Origin: Rhodohalobacter sulfatireducens
GTDB taxonomy: Bacteria > Bacteroidota > Rhodothermia > Balneolales > Balneolaceae
Direction of reading: 5' to 3'
DNA length: 64,000 nt
Assembly: GCF_022012475.1 (NCBI RefSeq)
Contig: NZ_JAKLWS010000002.1
Span: forward strand, 124,001 to 188,000
Positions 36,072 through 46,412 of the stretch are shown here, in pieces. A program made the position numbers and the translations under genes. The notes beneath the pieces were generated by a model. The model was given only the letters and a program-made list of their open reading frames with translations. It made no database searches and had not been told where the DNA came from. Every line of letters starts with the position of its first letter. Within the stretch, counting starts at the first letter, position 1.

Positions 36072-37157
36072 TTAATTTATGGGTACAATCTTTTTAGTTC
36101 GTACGGATTCATCACATGCCAAAACGATTTTTAATGTCTGTACAGCGACTTTTAAGTGCTCTGATAGGTCAATATCTTCCTGTATCGTTTTCAGGAAATA
36201 TTTTTGCTCATAATAGCACAATTCATCGTGACCCGGCTCATTCTCTATATCAACAATTTCATCATCGTTGATCAGTTTTCCATGTTGATCTGTTTCTGAT
36301 GAGTGAAGGTGAAGCTGCCTTACTATACCATGTTCTTCTATATCTGCTGATTTCCCGCGGGGTTGATCAAAAGTGTTTTTCCTGATACTAACACTTCCTT
36401 TTGGGCCGAAAACGTCTTTAACAAAATATGCATATTCACTTACCATAGGTCCCCAGCCTGATTCATACCATCCTACCGATCCGTCTTCAAATACAACCTG
36501 AAGCTGACCGTAATTATACATATCCTCGTTTATCTCTTCAGATAAACGAGCTCCTATGGCATGAACCTGAACGGGATCCGATTGAGTCATCTGGCACATC
36601 ATATCAACATAATGAACACCACAATCTACTATGGGCGACATGACATCCATTAAATTCTTGTGAACTTGCCACTCAGATCCAGTGCTCTGCTGATTTAAAT
36701 TCATTCTCATTACGAGAGGCTTTCCGAGCTTTTTCCCTTCTTCAACAAACTTTATCCAACCGGGATGATGTCTTGCAATGTAACCGACTAAAACTTTTTT
36801 GTTAGCTTTTTCAGCTGCTTCGACTACTTTTTCTGCATCTTCCACTGTCTCAGCAAGTGGTTTTTCTACAAAAACATGTGCACCGCTTTCAAGTGCTTTA
36901 ATTGAGTACTGAGCATGTGTGCTTGCATAGGTATTAATAGAAACAGCATCCGGTTTGGTTTCTTTAAGAGCTGTTTCAAAATCACTGAAAGTTGGAATAT
37001 TACCACCCAACTCATTTGATAACCTTTTTCTGCTTTCGGGGCCTCGGCTGACGAGCCCAACGATATTAAAACCATCCAATCGGTTATAAGCACGAGCATG
37101 GGATGTTCCCATATTCCCGCAACCAACGACTAATATATTGTAGACTTTATTACTCAT
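36072..37157 (-). CDS. Gfo/Idh/MocA-family dehydrogenase, cytoplasmic
   Basis: ATG at 37157 is chosen; a TTG 69 bases upstream adds a stretch without homology features. The 361-residue protein has the NAD motif GCGNMG at 12-17 and an intact EKP at 98-100 with catalytic Lys99, so it should be a working NAD(P)-dependent sugar or sugar-acid dehydrogenase. DCGVHYVDMM is the usual substrate-site segment. There is no export signal. It is the only cytoplasmic member of eight Gfo/Idh/MocA-fold proteins here. It lies between the TIM-barrel gene and the MFS importer, so it probably oxidises what that carrier brings in. Confidence 0.88.
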   Translation of the reverse strand: MSNKVYNILVVGCGNMGTSHARAYNRLDGFNIVGLVSRGPESRKRLSNELGGNIPTFSDFETALKETKPDAVSINTYASTHAQYSIKALESGAHVFVEKPLAETVEDAEKVVEAAEKANKKVLVGYIARHHPGWIKFVEEGKKLGKPLVMRMNLNQQSTGSEWQVHKNLMDVMSPIVDCGVHYVDMMCQMTQSDPVQVHAIGARLSEEINEDMYNYGQLQVVFEDGSVGWYESGWGPMVSEYAYFVKDVFGPKGSVSIRKNTFDQPRGKSADIEEHGIVRQLHLHSSETDQHGKLINDDEIVDIENEPGHDELCYYEQKYFLKTIQEDIDLSEHLKVAVQTLKIVLACDESVRTKKIVPIN

Positions 37158-37243
37158 TCTTTTTTTCTTTTGGTTTAAAATTGAGGTGATGAATGAATGA
37201 GAGAAAGGCTGTTTATTAAATTTCAATCAGCCTTATCTTTCAG

Positions 37244-38497
37244 TCAGATATTTATATCCGCTGTTGATGTAGACTTATCCACAACCCTTTCTTTGAAAAA
37301 TATTATGAAGATCGTTAGCACTACAGCGGCTAAAACGGCTGGTAGAATCCAAAATGATTCCCAGTTGCTTAATGTCATTGATGTGGCATCTCCAAGCAGA
37401 TTGTTATAACTAATTCCTGCTAACTGTGCACCAATAAGCATACCTATGCCATATGTAAGGAGTACTAATAAACCTTGAGCCTGCCCTCTTATTTTATCGT
37501 TTGATTTCATGTCTACATAAATATGACCTGTTACATAGAAGAAATCATAGCAAATACCGTGTAAAGCGATTCCGGATAGAATCATCCATGTAACCTGGTC
37601 AGTAGCACCGGCAGCAAATAGTGCATATCTGACAACCCAGGCAAACATTCCAACACCTAACATCCATTTAACTCCAAGCCGAATAAAAAAGAATGGCATG
37701 AGAAGCATGAATATGATTTCAGAAAACTGGCCAATCGTTTGTACGGCAGCAAGATTTGTAAAGCCAGTATCATTCAGGAAAACTTGAGTAAAGTTAAAAT
37801 ATGCAGCTAAAGGGATCGAGATAAGGAGTGAACACATCAGGAAAATGTAAAAAGAACGACTACCCAACTGTTTGAAGGCATCAATTCCAAAGATACTTTT
37901 CAATGAAACGGGAGTGTTGGAGCCTTTAGGAGGAGTATGAGGAAGGGTAAATGCATAAACACCCAAAAGTAGACTAAAAAGAGCTGAGAGGAATATTGGC
38001 AGTGATGTTTGCTCCGGTTTCAGCCCATTTGAAACAAATATCCCCAATCCAAAGCTAACGACCAGGCCGGCAATGATCCAACCCATAGTGCCAAAAACCC
38101 TGATTACGGGAAATTCAGATTGTTGGTCATTAATATGGTGAAAAGTGATGGAGTTAGATAAGCTCAAGGTGGGCATGTAACACAAGCAATGCCCAAATAT
38201 CAAAAGAATAAAGAGAAGAGGGTAATCAGAAGCAAATGGAGCAGAAAACATAAAAATGGCGCCAATGATGTGAAGAATCCCAAGGACCTTTTCTGTAGCA
38301 AAGTATCTGTCAGCTATTAAACCTACTATAAAAGGTGCAATGATTGCGCTTATAGGGTTCACAGTGTATGGCCAATGGGTCAAATTCCCCATCCCTTCAT
38401 TACCCATATAGATAGCAATAGATGTGTACCATGCCCCCCAAATAAAAAATTGGAAAAACATCATAATGCAGAATCGGGCAATGGTGGTTTTTTTCAT
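37244..38497 (-). CDS. MFS transporter, nucleoside:H+ symporter (NupG)-like
   Basis: A 417-residue inner membrane carrier with about 12 helices. FCIMMFFQFFIWGAWYTS at the N terminus and FIVGLIADRYF after helix 2 are signatures of the NHS/NupG branch of the major facilitator superfamily. In Bacteroidota such carriers are often placed in sugar loci and may carry glycosides or nucleosides. It is the first gene of the minus-strand operon that continues with dehydrogenase, TIM barrel and deacetylase, so it is the probable entry step of that pathway. Confidence 0.82.
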   Translation of the reverse strand: MKKTTIARFCIMMFFQFFIWGAWYTSIAIYMGNEGMGNLTHWPYTVNPISAIIAPFIVGLIADRYFATEKVLGILHIIGAIFMFSAPFASDYPLLFILLIFGHCLCYMPTLSLSNSITFHHINDQQSEFPVIRVFGTMGWIIAGLVVSFGLGIFVSNGLKPEQTSLPIFLSALFSLLLGVYAFTLPHTPPKGSNTPVSLKSIFGIDAFKQLGSRSFYIFLMCSLLISIPLAAYFNFTQVFLNDTGFTNLAAVQTIGQFSEIIFMLLMPFFFIRLGVKWMLGVGMFAWVVRYALFAAGATDQVTWMILSGIALHGICYDFFYVTGHIYVDMKSNDKIRGQAQGLLVLLTYGIGMLIGAQLAGISYNNLLGDATSMTLSNWESFWILPAVLAAVVLTIFIIFFKERVVDKSTSTADINI

Positions 38498-38545
38498 TTT
38501 ATGTATTTAGATATTACTCTTTTTTAAGCATTACATAGTTAAAAA

Positions 38546-38572
38546 AGAAAGTAAAAATAAGTTTGAACGCAA
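38546..38572 (-). promoter_or_regulatory. Promoter of the minus-strand MFS operon
   Basis: On the minus strand TTG (38572-38570), a 16-base spacer, then TACTTTCT (38553-38546), about 50 bases before the MFS start codon. Same spacing as the divergent susC promoter. Confidence 0.45.
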
Positions 38573-38740
38573 CATAAAAATAAATTTAACGTCTATTTGC
38601 ATTAGAAGGAGATTAAAAATTTTATTTGAGAATTTATTTAACTAAAAATTTTAATTTATTCTTGTTTTTTAATAAAAAAATGAAGTAAAATTCAAAGATG
38701 AGAAGTAAAAATTATTTATAGTCAGATATCACTTTTTTTA

Positions 38741-38767
38741 TTGACTTATAACTTTTTTTTAGTTTTG
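38741..38767 (+). promoter_or_regulatory. Promoter of the second susC gene
   Basis: TTG at 38741-38743, a 16-base spacer, then TAGTTTTG at 38760-38767, a perfect TAnnTTTG. RNA would start near 38774, leaving a leader of about 115 bases. With the minus-strand promoter at 38546 it makes the 391-base gap a divergent control region. Confidence 0.55.
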
Positions 38768-38888
38768 TTATTAGTGTAGATCAGAAAATATATGTATAAA
38801 AAAAAATTCTGATTTCAGTAATCAAAAACCTTAACCCAAACAAGACCATCTAATCAAAAAGAACTGAAAGGATTGTGAGGACTTAATT

Positions 38889-41800
38889 ATGAAGAATAAA
38901 TTACTATTAACATTAATATTAACATTTGCTTTTGTAGGCTTAGCCTTTGCGCAAGACGTATCCGTTGAGGGTACTGTTACAGATGCTGTATCCGGTCAGG
39001 AATTGCCGGGAGTGAATGTAGTCATCCAAGGTACATCCACCGGTACAACTACTGGAATGGATGGATCATTTTCTTTAAATGTTGACGGCCCCGGGACGGT
39101 TTTAGTTTTCTCCTATATAGGCTATGAAGCTCAAACTATATCAATTACCTCTTCACACATTAGTGAAGGCCTTGATGTTGAACTTCAAGAAGATGTAGCA
39201 CTACTTGAAGAATTGATTGTGGTAGGGTTTGGAACTCAGGAGAGGGCCGACGTTACGGGTGCTGTTAGCTCAATTCAGGGAGCAGAAGTTGAAGGGAGGC
39301 CGTTAACCAACCCTGCGTTAGCGCTGCAAGGTATAACACCTGGTTTACAAATCCAATACGGAGGTGGTCAACCGGGAGAGGAGAATACAATAGCCCGGAT
39401 TCGAGGTACCGGTACATTGAATAATGCAAATCCACTTGTATTAATTGATGGTGTGGAGCAATCCTTATCAACCGTTGAGCCAAGTGCAATTCAATCAATT
39501 TCAGTTCTAAAAGACGCTGCATCAGCCTCGATTTATGGGTCAAGAGCTGCGAACGGAGTTATTTTGATTGAGACGAAACGAGGTCAATCGTCGGGTATGT
39601 CTGTAACTTATAACAATCACATCGGTGTGCAGAACTTACTGGGTTGGCCAGATAGTGCGGGCAAAGAAGACTGGATGAGGTTGGAGAATGAGGCCCAGGT
39701 AAATGCGGGTGGACAACCTACGTATAGTGAAGATTACATTCAGAATGTTGTTGCCGGTACAAACCCGCTTCAATATCCTTGGGCCGAATGGGAAGAAGGT
39801 GTCTTTCAAGATAACGCATTTGAGCAAAATCACGCCTTGTCAATCTCAACAGGAAGCGATATTGGCAGAATCTATGCTTCGATGAACTATACAGACACTG
39901 ATGGAGTGATCCAGAATTTTAATAACAAACGGGCAAGTCTTCGTTTAAACACGGATTTTTATCTCAGAGATGATCTTACTCTGACTACAAACCTGCTTTA
40001 TCGAAATAGAAATGTAACCGGGCCGGGTTTTAGACCCCAAAGAATAACTCAGGGAATTCTGCATATTAACCGGAATGCAATTATGAGTTTTCCGGATGGG
40101 CAAGATGCAACAGGAGACCTGTTATTCGGAAGCTGGAATCCATTTATAATGGCTAATTCCGGTGAGACTCAACGATTGAGTAATGATATTCTCGGTAAAG
40201 TAGGCCTCAGATATCAATTAACCGATTATTTAAATATCGAGGGTGATTTTACCGCAAATCTTATCAATACGGATGAAACTATTTTCCGTGAATCAAGATC
40301 CGGAATGATTCATCCGGTTACCGGACAAACTGTAGCTGCAAGTGGTTGGTTTGGAACCAATACATTGCAAGAAGCAAACTACAGCAAGGAAGAGTTAAGC
40401 CAGAGATTGTATTTAAATTATGACCAAGATTTTGGCATCCATGATATAAGTGGATTAATTGGTTATGAAGAAATTTATAATAGCTCTGAAGTGACTTCTG
40501 CAGGACGTGCAAATTTCTTCAATAACGAGTTGCGAGATCTTAGTGCAGGGGATGCCGGTGATCAGCGCACATGTAGGTCGTACAACGATCCGGGTGAATT
40601 TGCTGGAAGCTGTTATAATAATGAATGGAGATTACGATCATTCTTTGGACGTGTGAATTACTCCTATGATGATCGATATTCGGTTCAAGCCAATCTTAGA
40701 TATGATGGTTCGTCAAGATTTGGTGATGGAAATCGATGGGGACTCTTCCCTTCTTTCTCTGCCGGTTGGAGAATTTCCAGTGAAAGTTTTATGGATGAAG
40801 TTGACCTGTTTAGCAATCTCCGTTTGAGAGCTTCATGGGGACAGCTTGGTAACCAAGAAATTGGATTGTACCAATTCATGAACATCTACAACCTGAATCA
40901 GCCCTATCAGTTTAATGGCAGTGTTACACCCGGAGCGGCTGTAACAAGTGCAGGAAACCCAAATATTACCTGGGAAACCACAACCATGAGTAATATTGGT
41001 TTGGATTTAGGGTTTGCAGATGACCGAATTGAGGTTATTGGTGAATATTTTTGGAATTACACCGAAGATATTTTGTTAGACCTTCCAATTCCGGCGACTA
41101 TCGGTGTAAGCCCGCCTACGCAAAATGCAGCTGAAGTATCGAATGTAGGTTGGGAATTGCAAGTGAATTACAATAGTCAACCCCGAATGGATCAAGGGTT
41201 CCAGTATACTGTTGGTGTAAGCTTTTCAGATGTTGTGAATACAATTGAAAGTCTGAGCGGTGAGGGACCATTCTTCCCGGATAAATTTACAGTATGGGCT
41301 GAAGGACATTCCATCAACTCATTGAGAGGTCTTCGATCTCCGGGACTCTATCGAAGTCAGGCAGATCTGGAACAATATCCAGCTACTGTGAATCCAAACG
41401 TTGGAGTTGGCGACATTATCTATGAAGATCTGAATGGTGATGGTCAAATCTCCCAGTCATTCGGTGAAAATGGAGACCAGTATATCATGGGTAATGAAGA
41501 TCCCAGGTATGAGTTCGGAATTAACTTTGGTGCTTCTTTCAAAGGGTTCGATTTCTCTATGTTCTGGCAGGGTGTTTTACAGCAGAAACATACACTCGAT
41601 GGAGCGCTGATGGAAGGACCAAACTGGCAAAACTATATTCCGGCAGTTATGGCTGAAGAAACATACCACCCAGAAAGGAATCCGGAAGGTACGTGGCCTA
41701 TTGTAACGGCAGGTAATACCTGGAACTTACAGGAATCAGATTTTTGGATTCAGGATACGAAGTATCTGAGATTGAAAAACTTTCAGCTTGGTTACACAGT

Positions 41801-41960
41801 CAATCAGTCGTACTTAAGAAATCTTAGAGTCTTTGTTACCGGTGAAAACCTCATAACATTTACTCCGACTGACCTGTTTGATCCAGAAACACCCAGAGGG
41901 CGAAGTCAATTCTTCCCTCACACCAAGAAAGTTGCCATGGGCGTTAACGTAACATTTTAA
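38889..41960 (+). CDS. SusC/RagA-family TonB-linked outer membrane transporter (second pair)
   Basis: A 1023-residue outer membrane importer. Signal peptide 1-21 (LAFAQ), carboxypeptidase-regulatory-like domain (about 24-100, QELPGVNVVIQG and FSYIGYE), plug domain with VLIDGVEQ and GSRAANGVILIETKRG (about 110-235), then the barrel ending VNVTF. It differs clearly from the first SusC in plug and barrel, so it should take a different glycan. The SusD partner starts 21 bases later, and Gfo/Idh/MocA and DUF1080 genes follow on the same strand. The minus-strand MFS operon diverges from it. Confidence 0.95.
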   Translation: MKNKLLLTLILTFAFVGLAFAQDVSVEGTVTDAVSGQELPGVNVVIQGTSTGTTTGMDGSFSLNVDGPGTVLVFSYIGYEAQTISITSSHISEGLDVELQEDVALLEELIVVGFGTQERADVTGAVSSIQGAEVEGRPLTNPALALQGITPGLQIQYGGGQPGEENTIARIRGTGTLNNANPLVLIDGVEQSLSTVEPSAIQSISVLKDAASASIYGSRAANGVILIETKRGQSSGMSVTYNNHIGVQNLLGWPDSAGKEDWMRLENEAQVNAGGQPTYSEDYIQNVVAGTNPLQYPWAEWEEGVFQDNAFEQNHALSISTGSDIGRIYASMNYTDTDGVIQNFNNKRASLRLNTDFYLRDDLTLTTNLLYRNRNVTGPGFRPQRITQGILHINRNAIMSFPDGQDATGDLLFGSWNPFIMANSGETQRLSNDILGKVGLRYQLTDYLNIEGDFTANLINTDETIFRESRSGMIHPVTGQTVAASGWFGTNTLQEANYSKEELSQRLYLNYDQDFGIHDISGLIGYEEIYNSSEVTSAGRANFFNNELRDLSAGDAGDQRTCRSYNDPGEFAGSCYNNEWRLRSFFGRVNYSYDDRYSVQANLRYDGSSRFGDGNRWGLFPSFSAGWRISSESFMDEVDLFSNLRLRASWGQLGNQEIGLYQFMNIYNLNQPYQFNGSVTPGAAVTSAGNPNITWETTTMSNIGLDLGFADDRIEVIGEYFWNYTEDILLDLPIPATIGVSPPTQNAAEVSNVGWELQVNYNSQPRMDQGFQYTVGVSFSDVVNTIESLSGEGPFFPDKFTVWAEGHSINSLRGLRSPGLYRSQADLEQYPATVNPNVGVGDIIYEDLNGDGQISQSFGENGDQYIMGNEDPRYEFGINFGASFKGFDFSMFWQGVLQQKHTLDGALMEGPNWQNYIPAVMAEETYHPERNPEGTWPIVTAGNTWNLQESDFWIQDTKYLRLKNFQLGYTVNQSYLRNLRVFVTGENLITFTPTDLFDPETPRGRSQFFPHTKKVAMGVNVTF

Positions 41961-41981
41961 AAAATTTTAAAAGATATAATT

Positions 41982-43529
41982 ATGAATAAGTATCTAGTAT
42001 TCACACTCTTAATTGTAGTCGCATTTTTTACTGCTTGCGACGATGGATTAGATATGTTGCCAACAGGTTCTGTGTCAGAGGACATTTATTGGCAAAGGGA
42101 AAGCGATGCCGTTACTGCGGTAAATGCAGCCTATGGTGAGCTTGATGATCAGACAATGATTAAACAGCTTGATGCCGTAACCGATATTGGTTTCAGGGCT
42201 GCTTCCGGTCCCGGAACCCTTCACGATGTGGGTGCCGGTAATATCGACCCTTCCAACAGTGCCATCGAAAGCATTTGGAATCGGTATTACAGAGGTATAA
42301 GAAAAGCTAATGACGTGATAGCCAATATCGATCAGATCGAAGTTGGAAATCAGGATGTTTTGAACCGTGTCGAAGCAGAAGCCAGGTTTCTGAGAGCCTA
42401 TTTTTATACTCAGTTATCAAGCCTGTGGGGAGGAGTTCCTTTAATTACAGAACCCATCAATATCGACGAGCGAGTGGGCAGAAGTGATAAACAGCAAATC
42501 GTAGACTTTGTGGTCTCTGAGTTGGATAATATTATCAGCAATAACTCACTTCCTATAGCTTACAGTGGCGATAATATTGGAAGAGCAACCATTGGTGCTG
42601 CACATGCACTTAAAGCAAGAATTGCTATTCGAAATAACAATTGGACAATGGCAAGAGATGCTGCAAAAGCCGTGATGGATCTCGGTATCTACAGCTTATA
42701 TCCAAGCTACAGCGGACTCTTCCAGTATGAAGGTCAAAATTCATCTGAAATTATTTTTGACCGACAATATGCACAGGGCGGCGATGTCTATGGTGCGTTT
42801 GGATATTCTGCTGCCTCTATAGGTGGAAGTTCGGTTGTAGAACCTGTTCATAAGTTGTATGAACTGATGGAATTTAACGGGCCGCAAAATCCGGACGATC
42901 CTTATGAAAATATTGATCCAAGATGGGACGCCACGGTATACTATACCGGTGCTCCTATTGGTAATTCCATCTATGATTCTACCCCCGATAGCCCTACAGC
43001 TGACAGAATTCTGGTTAGTGAAGGTGCAACGGATCACGGGTACAACCTGAAAAAATGGGTTGACTGGGAAAATGACAATGCCAACCCGGGTAATGGTTCA
43101 ATAAATTTAATTCATATCAGATACGGTGATGTCTTACTCATGTATGCTGAAGCAAAAATTGAGTTGGATGAAATCGACCAGTCTGTCTACGATGCTATTA
43201 ATGCAATACGTCAGCGTCCGACTGTTGAAATGCCGGCTATCACATCCGGTAAGACTCAAGCTGAAATGAGAGAAATTGTTCGCAATGAACGGGCAGTTGA
43301 ACTCGCTTTTGAAGGGCTCAGGTTATTTGACATTAACCGTTGGGGTATTGCCAGTGAGAAAGAAGGTTTAGTGCGAGGGGCGTATTTCAGAAATGATGCT
43401 GGTGAATGGTACCTTCATGATACCGGTTTTACACGCAGCTTCAATTCTAGCAGAGATACACTTTGGCCAATACCAATTGATGAAATGAATAGTAACTCGG
43501 CGATTACTACCAATAATCCCGGTTATTAA
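41982..43529 (+). CDS. SusD/RagB-family glycan-binding lipoprotein (second pair)
   Basis: A 515-residue surface lipoprotein with lipobox FTAC (Cys19). RKANDVIANIDQ, EARFLRAYFYTQLSSLWGGV and the C-terminal MREIVRNERAVELAFEGLRL are typical SusD segments. It forms the lid of the preceding SusC. A clear terminator follows 13 bases after the stop, so the exported oxidoreductases downstream need their own start or read-through. Confidence 0.95.
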   Translation: MNKYLVFTLLIVVAFFTACDDGLDMLPTGSVSEDIYWQRESDAVTAVNAAYGELDDQTMIKQLDAVTDIGFRAASGPGTLHDVGAGNIDPSNSAIESIWNRYYRGIRKANDVIANIDQIEVGNQDVLNRVEAEARFLRAYFYTQLSSLWGGVPLITEPINIDERVGRSDKQQIVDFVVSELDNIISNNSLPIAYSGDNIGRATIGAAHALKARIAIRNNNWTMARDAAKAVMDLGIYSLYPSYSGLFQYEGQNSSEIIFDRQYAQGGDVYGAFGYSAASIGGSSVVEPVHKLYELMEFNGPQNPDDPYENIDPRWDATVYYTGAPIGNSIYDSTPDSPTADRILVSEGATDHGYNLKKWVDWENDNANPGNGSINLIHIRYGDVLLMYAEAKIELDEIDQSVYDAINAIRQRPTVEMPAITSGKTQAEMREIVRNERAVELAFEGLRLFDINRWGIASEKEGLVRGAYFRNDAGEWYLHDTGFTRSFNSSRDTLWPIPIDEMNSNSAITTNNPGY

Positions 43530-43542
43530 TAAATTCAAAAAT

Positions 43543-43574
43543 ACCCGTGGCAGTTACAAAGTCACGGGTTTTTT
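43543..43574 (+). terminator. Rho-independent terminator after susCD (second pair)
   Basis: ACCCGTG (43543-43549) pairs with CACGGGT (43563-43569) around a 13-base loop and six T residues follow. Confidence 0.8.
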
Positions 43575-43606
43575 AATATGAATAATATCTAAAGCTTTTC
43601 TGAATT

Positions 43607-44959
43607 ATGGAGAAAAATAAACAATCCCGAAAAGATTTTTTATCAACACTTGCTTTAGGTTCTGTAGGTGTGATAAGTGCTTCTTCTTTTTTAACAAGCT
43701 GCGGGAGTACCAATACTATCAGTGAACCTTTTGTGTCAATGTCCGAACAAGCTCCGGATGGAGAGACCTTAAGAGCGGGTCTTGTTGGTTGTGGAGGCAG
43801 AGGTACAGGTGCGGCCGTCAATTTTCTGGATGCCGGACCCAATCTTGAAATCGTAGCATTGGCTGATGCATTTCAGGATCAATTAGATAAATGTAGAACA
43901 AATTTACAGCGCGCAAGAGGGGTTGAAATTGCGGATGAGAACTGTTTTGTAGGTTTTGATGCCTATCAAAAAGTAATTGATTCGGGAGTTGACCTGGTCT
44001 TGTTTGCTACACCACCATATTTTCGTCCGGAGCACGTAAAAGCGGCTATTGATGCCGGAAAACATGTTTTCCAGGAGAAACCGGTTGCGGTAGATCCGGT
44101 TGGTGCCAGGTTAATGGAGGAAACAGCAGCCAGAGCACGAGAAAAAAATCTGTGCATGGTAAGTGGCACAATACGTCGTTATCAAAAAGATTATGTAGAG
44201 ACACAGAGACGTGTTCGTGAAGGTTTTATTGGAGAGGTTGTTGGTGCTGATATTAAGAGAAATGGAGGTGCACTCTGGTGGGTTGAGAGAAAACCGGGTT
44301 GGTCGGATATGGAATATATGCTTCGCAATTGGGGAAATTTCGCTTGGTTGTCGGGTGATCACATTGTAGAAATGTTTATTCATGAATTAGACGTAATGAG
44401 CTGGCATGTGGGAAGTCAACCGGTTAAAGCCTTTGGATATGGAGGCAGACAACAGCGAATATCCGGAGATCAATTCGACCAATTTAGTATAGTGTACGAA
44501 TATGAAAACGGTAAAAAAGTACACTGTGCCACTCGCCAAATAAATGATTGTGATAATGGAAGAGAACAAGTAATTACAGGTACAAAAGGGTATGCTGATG
44601 CAAGTGGTACTCTTTATGATCATGACGGAAATGTAATTTGGGAGTATCCACATCCTGATGAAGGCACTGAGTCCATCTGGACGGTTCCTAACCCGTCTGT
44701 TCAAGAACATGTTGAGTTAATTACCGGGATTAGAACCGGCAATTATATCAATGATTCAGATGAACAAATTAAGTCTACTCGAATTGCAATCATGGGCAGA
44801 ATGGCTGCTTATACAGGCAGAGAAATCACATGGGATGAAATTCTTACCTCCGATTTAAGATTAGGTCCAAGCAGTGTTGAATTTGGGCGATCTTATGAGA
44901 TTCCGAATGAACCTCCTAAAGTTGGAACTGCACCTGCACCGGCCAACAGGTACAGCTGA
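43607..44959 (+). CDS. Exported Gfo/Idh/MocA oxidoreductase with intact EKP, copy A
   Basis: A 450-residue protein with a leader (SRKDFLST) and lipobox LTSC (Cys32), so probably a lipoprotein. GCGGRG at 61-66 binds NAD(P), and EKP at 157-159 keeps the catalytic Lys158. RRYQKDY, a WWVERKPGWSDMEYMLRNW block and SGDHIVEMFIHELDVMSWH follow, the last holding the substrate-site histidine and Asp. Such exported members are thought to keep their cofactor tightly bound, as in periplasmic glucose-fructose oxidoreductase. With DUF1080 genes downstream it may oxidise a glycoside at C3; that is inference. Confidence 0.85.
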   Translation: MEKNKQSRKDFLSTLALGSVGVISASSFLTSCGSTNTISEPFVSMSEQAPDGETLRAGLVGCGGRGTGAAVNFLDAGPNLEIVALADAFQDQLDKCRTNLQRARGVEIADENCFVGFDAYQKVIDSGVDLVLFATPPYFRPEHVKAAIDAGKHVFQEKPVAVDPVGARLMEETAARAREKNLCMVSGTIRRYQKDYVETQRRVREGFIGEVVGADIKRNGGALWWVERKPGWSDMEYMLRNWGNFAWLSGDHIVEMFIHELDVMSWHVGSQPVKAFGYGGRQQRISGDQFDQFSIVYEYENGKKVHCATRQINDCDNGREQVITGTKGYADASGTLYDHDGNVIWEYPHPDEGTESIWTVPNPSVQEHVELITGIRTGNYINDSDEQIKSTRIAIMGRMAAYTGREITWDEILTSDLRLGPSSVEFGRSYEIPNEPPKVGTAPAPANRYS

Positions 44960-44995
44960 TTACTTCAAACTTAGTAACTACCGATATTCTATAAC

Positions 44996-46363
44996 ATGAA
45001 AGATAGCAAACAGGGTAGAAGAGAATTTTTAAACACATTTGCAAAAGGAACTCTCGGAGCATTTGGAGCAACGGGTTTACTTTTCAAAGGTTCAAATGCC
45101 ACAAGCAGTAAAAACCATTATCTACCAAAAGCCCCAATGATTCAAAGTCAGGCTCCTGACGGGGAATTAATAAGGGCAGGTTTAGTTGGATGTGGTGGCA
45201 GAGGAACCGGGGCGGCCATTAATTTTCTTGATGCGGGTCCTAATTTGGAAATTGTTGCCTTAGGCGATGTTTTTCAAGATCAACTAGACAAATGTCGAGA
45301 TAACTTGAAAAGGGGCCGTGGAGTGGAAGTTGCGGATGAAAACTGCTTTATAGGTTTTGACGCCTATCAAAAAGTAATAGATTCAGATGTAGATGTCGTC
45401 TTATTTGCTACTCCGCCTCATTTTAGACCACAACATGTAAAAGCAGCTATTGAAGCCGGCAAACATGTGTTCCAGGAAAAACCGGTTGCCGTAGATCCGG
45501 TTGGGGCTCGTATAATGATGGAAACCACTCAAAAAGCCATAGATAAAAAACTAAATATGGTAAGTGGTACAGCCTTACGCTACAGTAAAGATTATATCGA
45601 AACTCACAAGCGAGTTTCTGAAGGTATGATTGGAGAAATTATTGGTGGACAGGCAGTACGTAATGGGGGTGCATTGTGGTGGGTTGAACGTAAACCTGAA
45701 TGGACTGATTTAGAATATATGCTTCGTAATTGGGGCAATTTTACGTGGCTATCCGGAGACCATATTACTGAGCAGCATATCCATCATCTTGATCTGATTA
45801 ACTGGCACATTGGAAAAAATCCCGTGCGGGCATACGGATACGGAGGAAGACAGCAGAGAATATCAGGTGACCAATTCGATTACTTTAGTATTGTGTATGA
45901 ATATGAGAATGGCATAAAAGTGCACGGAGCCACTCGTCAGATTAATAACGCTGAATCAGGTCGGATTGAGATGATAAAGGGAACCAAAGGTTATGCAGAT
46001 TGCGGAGGTACCATATACGATTATAATGGTAATATACTTTGGGAATATCCCTACCCGGATGCTAATGAAACTAATTCCGAGTGGGAAGTTACAGACCCGT
46101 TTGTTCAGGAACACGTAGAACTGATCACCGGTATTAGAACCGATAAGTACGTTAACGATTCTGAGTTACAGGTGAATTCAACTCGTATGGCAATTATGGG
46201 ACGTATGGCTGCTTATACAGGGGATGAGATTACGTGGGATGAAATCCTGAATTCGGATATGCGCCTTGGGCCTGAAACATATGAATTTGGCAACGTTTCG
46301 AGTATCACAGAAAAACCCCCGGTGCAGGGAAGTTCACCAGCCCCCGCTAACCGGTATTCATAA
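44996..46363 (+). CDS. Exported Gfo/Idh/MocA oxidoreductase with intact EKP, copy B
   Basis: A 455-residue tandem paralog of copy A; most of the length aligns without gaps. The leader has a true twin arginine (GRREFLNT) but no lipobox Cys, so it is probably soluble periplasmic while copy A is membrane-anchored. NAD motif GCGGRG near 65-70, EKP at 161-163. Differences include QHIHHLDLINWH for copy A's MFIHELDVMSWH and LRYSKDY for RRYQKDY, both around the substrate site, so the two may differ in substrate or direction. The gap to copy A is 36 bases; a DUF1080 gene follows after 49. Confidence 0.85.
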   Translation: MKDSKQGRREFLNTFAKGTLGAFGATGLLFKGSNATSSKNHYLPKAPMIQSQAPDGELIRAGLVGCGGRGTGAAINFLDAGPNLEIVALGDVFQDQLDKCRDNLKRGRGVEVADENCFIGFDAYQKVIDSDVDVVLFATPPHFRPQHVKAAIEAGKHVFQEKPVAVDPVGARIMMETTQKAIDKKLNMVSGTALRYSKDYIETHKRVSEGMIGEIIGGQAVRNGGALWWVERKPEWTDLEYMLRNWGNFTWLSGDHITEQHIHHLDLINWHIGKNPVRAYGYGGRQQRISGDQFDYFSIVYEYENGIKVHGATRQINNAESGRIEMIKGTKGYADCGGTIYDYNGNILWEYPYPDANETNSEWEVTDPFVQEHVELITGIRTDKYVNDSELQVNSTRMAIMGRMAAYTGDEITWDEILNSDMRLGPETYEFGNVSSITEKPPVQGSSPAPANRYS

Positions 46364-46412
46364 AGCAAAATTTCACATCTTTTTAAAATTCTTAGACAAA
46401 GCATCATGGCTC

